Assembly: GCA_030267565.1 (NCBI GenBank)
Contig: BRXU01000007.1
Location: forward strand, 1,736,001-1,800,000
DNA length: 64,000 bases
Direction of reading: 5' to 3'
Origin: Pleodorina starrii
Taxonomy: Eukaryota; Chlorophyta; Chlorophyceae; Chlamydomonadales; Volvocaceae
The notes under the pieces were generated by a model, which saw only the letters and a program-made list of their open reading frames with translations, was not told the DNA's origin and did no database searches. Positions within the stretch are counted from its first letter, which is position 1. Every line of letters starts with the position of its first letter. A program made the translations under genes and the position numbers. Shown here piece by piece: positions 57,701 to 64,000 of the stretch.

Positions 57701-59708
57701 CGACGGCAACGGCGGCGCAGCTTCATCACCGCCGCCGCAACGGGAAGGAGCCCGCGGCCGCGACGCCAGCAAAGCCAATGGAACATCAGCATCGTCGTCG
57801 CCGCTGCTGGCGCCGTCACCAGTCCTGTCCTCGTCCTCCTGGTCGCCGCTTTCTTCTTCCATGTCGTCGACGACAGCGTTGATCTCCTCGCCGCTGGCCT
57901 GCCCGCCGCTGCTGCCTCCTCCGTCCCCTTGGTCTTGCGTGGCTTTCCGAATGGATACGTGAAAGGTGCCCTTGTCGCAGCCAGTCGCGTGGCGAAACAT
58001 GATCAAATCGCCGATGTTGGCGCCAAAGTGGCGGTACACCTCCCCCATTTTGGTCAGCCGGTAAACGTCCACTTTCTCAGTGAGGATGTGAGTGGCGACC
58101 ACCTGGAGAGCGGTTATAGCGGTTGCATAGCGGTTATAGTGGTTGCATAGCGGTTATAGCGGTTATATATAGCGGTTGCATAGCGGTTATAGCGGTCATT
58201 AGCAGTGCATGCATGCATACAGCGTACAAGGGCGGCATAAGCGGTGCCTATCGGGGGTGCCTTGACGAAGCTAACGTGGGTGTGGGTGTGTGTGCACGAA
58301 TGCACTACACATGCACGCATCCGCGGCGCCTATCGACATGCTGCTGGACCGACGTACGGCCAACGTACGGCAGCTGCGTGGCAGACAGATGCATGTTTGA
58401 TACGTACGCAAGGGGGCAGATGGACCTCGCAGCTCGCACACGCGCAAAATAAGGTTGGTTCGGCAACAGATCTCCAATAGATGCAACGTCTGCAGCGATT
58501 CCCTCCAGTCAGCGCACCAGCGTAGCTTGGTTATTACGCGGCGCGGCGCGGAGCTTAAATCTAGTCAGGCGGCTGCACGGAATGGACTAGATCAGTAATA
58601 GCGCTCGTACTGAATACACACAAACACACACTCTCTCACGCTCTCTCTCTCTCTCTCTGGCATAACGCAAGACTCCTGACATGCACCCGCCCATACACTC
58701 CGCTTCATTCCTAGGCATTTCGAGCCATTTTACGTCAGGGCCATGCTGAATTGACGCTGCTTTCTGCTGCAGGCCTTGTAGGCCGAATGAACTAACCTAC
58801 CTCCTTCCACTCCAGGCGGCGCTCATGCGTCTCGCTTATAAGGGTGACTTGGCCTTTGTAGGGTGAGGGGTGCATGAGCGCCATGAACTCTCCCTCCCGC
58901 ATCGTCTTGGTCACGTGGACCATCTTTAACTTCATTACTGCGCATTTGGGTGCGTGATATAGTGCATGGTGGTCGTCGATCAGGACGATCACACTCAAAC
59001 TTAGGATTGGGATTACACGGTGGCATGCATGGCATGTATGTGTGCAGACCCGGCGTGGACGGAGGGCATCATGTACCTCACACACAAGATAGAGCGAGCC
59101 ATACGGGCGGCGCCACCGACGCCACTGGTGCCTGCTGCGCGGCAAACTAACCCCGCATCACGCAGAACCCACATGTGTAGGGTGCGCCCCGTTGCATACC
59201 ACACATGCATGTATGGCTTTACATAAGACACTGCGTTTCTGGTCATACTCAACCAACCCCGAAGGGATGGCTGCATTATGCCCCCCTACCAAGTCTGGCT
59301 AATGCATGTTGCGACCAAATTACGTAACCTTCGTCGCTGTGAGCATGCTGAAAACGGCAGAGGGCCGCCGAATGAGTTCGACTTATTCAATTTTGGGCTT
59401 ATGCCCCGCCCGTATCACCTACTTTCGGACTCGGTCAGCGCCTTTGAGCACGATGGGTCTAGCGGACAGCTGCTGCCGGCCACTACCCTCGTCCCATTCG
59501 TCGGCTGCTGCTGGTTGTGCTGCGGCTGCTGCTGGTTGCGCTGCAGAGGAGAAGGCGGCAGCCTCGTCTCCGCTGGCGGTATCGTTGCGGGAGGGTCCCC
59601 GTCCGCAGCAGGGCCGCCTGCCGCTGCCTGAACTCCGTGTAAGCGGCGGTCATCCGTGACCATCGGCCCCGCTAGGCCCTCCGGAACAGGGAGGGTTTCG
59701 TGCTTCAT
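48705..59708 (-). CDS. Gene X: B3-B3-SET-RE/RS fusion protein (1431 aa)
   Basis: Six exons: 59423-59708, 58801-58937, 57191-58102, 55361-56555, 54956-55131 and 48705-50294, totalling 4296 nt in frame. An in-frame upstream ATG at 59726 is possible. The first B3-like domain (about 96-197) is KMVHVTKTMREGEFMAL ... ERRLEWKE | VYRLTKMGEVYRHFGANIGD ... FHVSIRKA. The second (about 390-500) is KILVRSDEKGIAVTSAM ... LRAVDGKAWQ | HRLSGGVQAMLRHLGLAAGD ... VFDVSGW. The SET-like domain (about 757-940) has GGLRATKELGRGIVLGVMGG, GYGGLGALVNDPRFNL, KKANCV and VTLCPIKVGEQLICDHGAEW. The usual DYG of the last motif reads DHG. The tail is Pro-rich, then about 95 residues of Arg-Glu dipeptides, then Arg-Ser. Inference: a nuclear chromatin factor that may bring a methyltransferase-like domain to DNA through its B3 domains, possibly speckle-associated through RE/RS. 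Confidence 0.8.
48958..49240 (-). repeat. Arg-Glu dipeptide coding repeat
   Basis: Six-bp units (CTCGCT, CTCCCG on the plus strand) encode RERERE on the coding strand for about 95 residues, with REW and DRE interruptions. Two other plus-strand frames are open as well (Arg-Ser and Pro-Leu-Ser), which makes antisense ORFs look long. Confidence 0.92.
50323..50900. repeat. (GTAT)n array 1, 578 bp
   Basis: Perfect tetranucleotide array. On the minus strand it is (CATA/ATAC)n and directly follows the 3' end of L1 copy 1, so it behaves like that element's tail. It begins about 30 bp from the acceptor of the last exon of gene X. Confidence 0.95.
50901..52180 (-). mobile_element. 5'-truncated L1-type non-LTR retrotransposon 3' end, copy 1
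   Basis: On the minus strand it opens with QCGAYGG ... CSPRAHHFWECPVAQAVV, the Cys/His pattern (C, C, HH, C) typical of the zf-RVT region at the C-terminus of L1-type reverse transcriptases. The frame continues VQQCVWDVICLAALTAMERA and stops at 51708, followed by about 800 bp of 3' UTR ending ACTGTAACGACAC and the ATAC tail. The reverse transcriptase core and endonuclease are missing. It lies within the SET-domain intron of gene X, in the same orientation as the gene. Confidence 0.75.
52181..52662. repeat. (GTAT)n array 2, 482 bp
   Basis: Sits between the two L1 fragments: the 3' tail of copy 2 and the 5' flank of copy 1. Confidence 0.95.
52663..53942 (-). mobile_element. 5'-truncated L1-type retrotransposon 3' end, copy 2
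   Basis: The same 1280 bp as copy 1, offset by exactly 1762 bp, with the same truncation point. I found no difference on reading the two side by side. The frame stops at 53470. Confidence 0.75.
53943..54730. repeat. (GTAT)n array 3, 788 bp
   Basis: 5' flank of L1 copy 2 on the minus strand. It ends in TCAAGTATGTATTCAAGG, the probable original host boundary, about 225 bp from the donor of exon 5 of gene X. Confidence 0.95.
55490..55503. repeat. TGACCC-GT-GGGTCA in the SET exon of gene X
   Basis: Read as CDPRVREE between the first SET motif and the exon end. Confidence 0.6.
56182..56193. repeat. GACCCACGGGTC in gene X exon 4
   Basis: Read as VTRGSV in the linker after the second B3-like domain. 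Confidence 0.55.
56394..56405. repeat. GACCCGTGGGTC in the second B3-like domain of gene X
   Basis: Read as TDPRVFDVSG, the final beta-strand region of the domain. Confidence 0.55.
58105..58200. repeat. GCGGTTATA / GCGGTTGCATA tandem repeat at a splice acceptor
   Basis: About ten short units abut the acceptor of gene X exon 3 (58102), occupying the usual pyrimidine-tract and branch region of intron 2. Confidence 0.85.
58635..58660. repeat. (CT)n microsatellite
   Basis: Short dinucleotide run in intron 2 of gene X. Confidence 0.9.
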
Positions 59709-59726
59709 TCTACACAAAATTTGCAT

Positions 59727-60196
59727 ACGGCGGGTTCAATCGGAGGAGTCAGACATAAACAAAAGGAACTCAGATGACCAGGTGCGGTCGGGTAGCTGAT
59801 CGCCTAAAACAGAGCACGATACGAAGTCACTACAACTATGTAACATGATTTCTCCAAGCGTTGATTTTCGGAAGGAAGACGATTGGGTACCGTCTCCCTG
59901 TTAGAGCCAGCATGAGGTAGCTGCGGTTGAAAGAAACGGCAAGTGCAAATTCCCAACGCAACGTGATTACTGTCAACAACTCACTCTGTGTTCAATCCCG
60001 CATAAAGGTGACGTGAATGTAATTCTCCGTTTGACGTTAAGGCCCAAATCTAACGTCAAATCTACCCAATGTGGACGCAGGTGGAAACGGGCGGACGAAC
60101 TAGTCCTTCAACGCATAGCATATAGCGTTGGATAGATCAAAGGTCACATTGACGAGGCGTTTGCTTCTTTGCCCCGGAACACCTCCACGCTTCAGG
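59727..60196. other. Upstream region of gene X
   Basis: Presumed promoter and 5' UTR, with no TATA-like box I would defend. The local AT content is higher than in the genes. Confidence 0.45.
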
Positions 60197-60973
60197 TACG
60201 GGTAGGTTGCCCTATTATGCCCACGTCCCTATTATGCCCAAACATTTTTTCCTGTCGCGACCATGCAAGTATAAATCCCAGGAAAAATCATACAAGCGTA
60301 CAATTGTACGGTCTACATGCAAGATTTTTTCTACGACACATGTATGCTGTCTAGTCACAGTTTGTGACATTTCAGTCTGCTCGGAGGTTTTATGCCGTTG
60401 CAAATGCAAAGGGCGGGAGCGGCTGCGGGGCCGTAGAGAACGGTTCTCAATTTTACAGAGTCCCTTTGATAGTATTCAAAAGGATAAGTAAGATGGTTAA
60501 GACTAGAAGCACTTACGGACAAGCAAATAAAATTCTTGACACCCGACCCGGCGTGTGCACGGTGTTGGCGTGTGCACGGTGAGACCCGTGGGGTGATGGG
60601 GAACGTTGGCCTGCGCAGGCAGGATAGCCAACGCTATAATGTTGAAGTTCGCGTTTCAGGCTGAGTGTGAGCTACATTAGGATAGTTATAGGACCTTGGC
60701 AGGTTGCGCGCGACGTTTTGGCGGTGTTTCCGTACCGTTCTGCACTCGCGGGCATAATAGGGACAACTGCCGAGCGCAAGGGCAAACATACCCCTCACCG
60801 CGTTCATTACCTGACAGCATGCTACCATGTCCATTTGCAGCTGAACGGTTTGGGATATGTCCAGTACGTATGTAAGAAGCTTCCGTAATTGTTTGGGCAT
60901 TTGTCGAGTACGTCGACCAATTTCAGAGACGATTGCAACGCTCGGATGGGCATAATTGGGCAACCTACCCGTA
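60197..60973. mobile_element. 777-bp element with 27-bp terminal inverted repeats
   Basis: The left end starts TACGGGTAGGTTGCCC and the right end is its reverse complement with one mismatch over 27 bp (60197-60223 and 60947-60973). A subterminal word GTCCCTATTATGCCC recurs inverted at 60749-60763. I could not define a target-site duplication and see no transposase, so the superfamily is open. Confidence 0.6.
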
Positions 60974-61380
60974 GCCAACAGTAAAGCCAGAAGCAAGCGG
61001 AAGCAAGAAAGTATCCAAAACCAGAGCTGTTAATTGTTGATTTTCTATATGCTGCTCATCCAAAGAAAAGTAGTTGTTACAATCTTTCAGATGCTCGTCC
61101 CCGACGCTCCGAAGCGATCGGAACCTTGCGTGCCATTATCGGAACCTCGCACCAGTGACACATAAATGACTGAAGTTGAAATATGTTTGCGTAACTGTCT
61201 AAATACCGAAGTGCGGAAGTGAAAGATGGGTCGAAAGCAAGTTGAGAGCAGAGCGGTTCAGCAGCAGAGGCCTAGAAGTTAGTCAGTCCCAGCCGTTTTG
61301 TTTAAAAAATTTTAAATATGCTACCTCAAATCCCCGGCACGCAAGCTGCTACTCGAAAGTTGCCAATTTAGGTTAATTGA

Positions 61381-61385
61381 TTACA
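61381..61385 (-). terminator. TGTAA polyadenylation motif, candidate for gene Y
   Basis: 167 nt past the stop of gene Y. A GATCGCACGAC hairpin (61424-61451) lies between the stop and the motif. Confidence 0.45.
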
Positions 61386-61551
61386 GAGGACAGAGGAGGT
61401 AGAAAACAGCAGCTACATAGTGCGATCGCACGACTCTGTGGTCGTGCGATCAGGTGCGATCCCACAGGACATCTATACCCTTCTAGGACAGGCCAGTAAC
61501 AATTTCACGGGCGAAATCACCTGATTGGGCCCCGTGTGCGTAAGCCGCCCG

Positions 61552-64000
61552 TCAATTTCTACCGATCGACACACGACGTGAACACATAATTTTACCAGGG
61601 TCCCGAACATTAAAAACCCGAAATTCGACGACATTACGGTAGGCGGGGTGGAGGCATGCAGCCCCACCCCTAGATCTGGGTACGGCGGCCAGCAGTGCGT
61701 CTCCTGGCTGGACCGGTTTGACCAGAACTAACTGACGGTCATAGACCTGCAGCCAACTCGCTCCTATCGCACCTGTCACCTGCCACGGCATGCAAGCAAG
61801 CGACCACGCACCCTTCGACCACGCGCGTTGCTGAAAGCCGCTTCTCCACTATTGCGGATCGCCAGCCATCTATCTACGTACATGCGCTCATTGTTACGGA
61901 ACGGGGCCCTTGCATATATATATCTGTAGCTCCGTCCGTCTAAGAGGAAGTACACACGCACGCATACCGGTACGTGTACAGCGCCGCGCACCACGCACGC
62001 AGTGAAAAAGGTTCAGTGGCAGAAGGCCCCAGACCAGCAGGGGCCAGCCACCGCCAGTATCGTCACCGCGCTGTTACGAACCAGTGCAGCGGTAGCAGCA
62101 AATTGGTCGGCTACGGTTGGTCGGATCCATCGCGCACCTTCATTTATTACGTTTTTTGAACCTGCGGACGACGACGGACATGGGAATTAGAACGCACGGT
62201 ATAAGGCATCCCAGCGCGCGCATAAAGATACGTGAGGCACACGGAGCAGATGAAAGCGTACAGCAGTTTCATGTACGTATGAAATCGGTTATCCAAATCC
62301 ATTATGTATGATCGCAAGTGATCGCACATTACAGTACAGCAGCCGCGAGCGCGGGCGTTCGGCCTGCACCTGCCCTGCCTGCATTACTTCTGCAACCTAC
62401 GCATCGCTCAAGTACCATGCCACATACACGAATCGAAGATCGAATCGCGGCTGCTGTTGATGCGCACGCGCGCAGCTAACATGTCTCGTCTTCGCACTCG
62501 ACACCGTAAGTCATACGCCGTACGCATGTACGTACTATCCGCCGCCTGCTTTCGTTGCGAAGCTTTGGTTCCAGCATACATATGCCACTACTACGCTCTC
62601 GCAAATTGCTGTGCTCTGCGTGCTTGCCTCTGGACCCAAATGTGATCGAGACCCACCTACCTACCTACCTACCTACCTACGTACCTACCTACCTACCTAC
62701 CTACCTACCTACCTACCTACCTACCTACCTACCTACCTACCTACCTACCTACCTACCTACCTACCTACCTACCTACCTACCTACCTACCTACCTACCTAC
62801 CAACCTACCTACCAGGCAACCCCAAATGAAGTCCCTCATACCTACCATACCTACCCAAGCATCCTTGAGGGCTACGTAGCTCCTGGTTGGTCCACCCGGG
62901 TGGCTCAGGTCACTCAGCAGCCGGCTGGACCCACACCACCACCGGGATGGGCGCTTCCAGCTTGGCATACCCGGCGTCAACGACCACCAGCGTGACTGGC
63001 GGTCCCTTGGAGTTGAACCTCGCCACGATCCGGGATCCCGTTGCGTTGAGGTTGAAAGAAACCATCAACGTGGTTCCCGATCTTGTGAGGTTGAATGACG
63101 CCATATACTGCTCCCTCCGCGGCTTGGGTTCGCCAACGTCCCGGGACGGCAGATCAGCGATTTGGACCGCTGCTGCTGCCGCGGCGCTGGTTCTTGGCAG
63201 CCCTGCTGCGGTTGCCGCCGCAGCGCTGGTTCTTGGCAGCCCTGCTGCGGTTGCCGCCGTCGGCGGAGGAGGAGGTAGGAAGGCGGCGGCGTGGCCGCCG
63301 TCAGCAGCGGCAAAGCCCTCTTGGGTTGGGGGTAGCGGCTGCACAGCAGGTTGCTGCTGCTGTGTCGGCAGCAGTGATGGCAGAGGGGTCAGCACGCCAA
63401 CGTTGACCATCTGCTCATACAGGTCCCTGTACTTGGCCGCCTTCTTAGCCATGAACTCCAGAGCGAATTTGGGGTCCATGTCGCCAGCCTTCTTGAGCTG
63501 CCGGAGCATGCCGGGGGCCGACCGTGGCGGCGGTGGCGGCAGTCGCCTCTCCGGCGGCAGCACTCCAGCACCTTGCAGCTTCTCCATAATGGCATAGAAG
63601 GTGCCCGACACCTCAACCAGCTGGTCCACCACCTCCTCGGTTGCGCTCTTCATGCCCGCGTGTTCCGCCGGCGGAAGCTCCACGCCGCCAACGGCGGCCA
63701 CTGGCTGCTGCTGCTGCGGCGGCGGCGGCGGCACGGGCAGCGTTGCTGGTGGCTGCTGCGGCGGCGGCACCGGCAGCGGTTCATCCCTGCTGATGATCGG
63801 CACTGCAAGGTCCAGGTCACGGGCAAGGTCCTCTGCCAGCTGGTCCAGATCCTCTAAGGGGACGGCGCCGCCGTCGGCGCCGCCGCCGCCAGGGGTTCCA
63901 CCAGTCTCGAAGTCCATCAGGAAGCTGCCGTGAGCGGCCAGAGGCAACGGCGGTGACAGCAGCTCCCCACCCTCCTCCGCCACCCACTTGCCCTGGTAGA
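61552..64000 (-). CDS. Gene Y: B3-like protein, last two exons (5' part outside window)
   Basis: Exons 62943 to beyond 64000 and 61552-61779, joined in phase 0. The larger exon starts in the window with [14 protein letters not shown], then Pro/Gln-rich linkers and two helical blocks ([20 protein letters not shown] and [20 protein letters not shown]). The C-terminal B3-like domain is split by the family intron: [20 protein letters not shown] ... [18 protein letters not shown] | then [20 protein letters not shown] ... [13 protein letters not shown]. Stop is TGA at 61552. The alignment of the pre-intron part is weaker than in X, Z and W because the conserved Trp is not obvious. A DNA-binding role is inferred from the domain only. 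Confidence 0.7.
62651..62815. repeat. (CCTA)n microsatellite, about 165 bp
   Basis: Tetranucleotide array with a few single-base changes in the intron of gene Y, ending about 130 bp from the donor. It gives spurious YLPT frames on the plus strand. Confidence 0.95.
63160..63260 (-). repeat. Short duplication in the gene Y exon ([12 protein letters not shown])
   Basis: A roughly 45-bp unit is present twice in tandem with a third partial copy, encoding [13 protein letters not shown], in the linker before the B3-like domain. Confidence 0.8.

Noticed and set aside
1..64000. CRISPR arrays, rRNA and tRNA genes
   Set aside because: The repeats are contiguous satellites without spacers, and no tRNA T-loop/cloverleaf or rRNA signature was seen on reading through.

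Overview
The window reads as nuclear DNA of a volvocine-type green alga (Volvox, Gonium or Chlamydomonas relatives). The pointers are GC-rich genes with many short phase-conserved exons, long Ala, Gln and His homopolymers in the proteins, a chloroplast-type J-domain/ferredoxin fusion otherwise known from algae and plants, B3-like domains, TGTAA motifs behind stop codons, and large tetranucleotide arrays. The species assignment is inference. Every gene I can support lies on the minus strand. Exon models were built by hand from splice sites, reading-frame phase and family motifs. For six of the eight genes the exon lengths sum to an intact frame, or the partial model stays in phase throughout; gene W keeps frame only if 2 nt are discounted, and the exon joint of the small 30-kb gene is unresolved.

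Layout. 1-3031: 3' truncated gene for a J-domain protein fused to a 4Fe-4S ferredoxin domain (resembling Chlamydomonas CDJ3-5). 3032-6171: no gene seen. 6172-11747 and 14641-19504: two tandem paralogous SnRK/CAMK-like protein kinases, 11 exons each, with identical intron positions and a shared 15-nt micro-exon; the first carries a hAT-like MITE in an intron. 19.5-28 kb: gene-poor repeat territory made of a 3.5-3.8 kb unit present twice in tandem, with CAGCCACC-type arrays and (CAAA)n. About 29.8-30.5 kb: a small unidentified spliced gene.

32-64 kb: a cluster of four genes whose products contain B3-like DNA-binding domains, called here W (32234-40898), Z (41346-46134), X (48705-59708) and Y (61552 to beyond the window). 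Five of these B3-like domains are cut by a phase-0 intron at the same place, just after the W[K/Q] in the middle of the fold (a weaker alignment in Y). The cluster therefore probably grew by duplication. Gene X is the most unusual: two B3-like domains, then a SET methyltransferase-like domain, then an Arg-Glu/Arg-Ser mixed-charge tail. A 4.66-kb intron inside its SET domain holds two identical 1280-bp L1-type retrotransposon 3' ends separated by (TATG)n arrays.

Across the window a palindromic motif, TGACCC-N2-GGGTCA or its 12-bp core, occurs about 15 times in exons, introns and repeats, far above chance. The kinases, the chaperone and the B3 genes show no obvious shared pathway. The B3/SET cluster looks like a family of chromatin or transcription factors.
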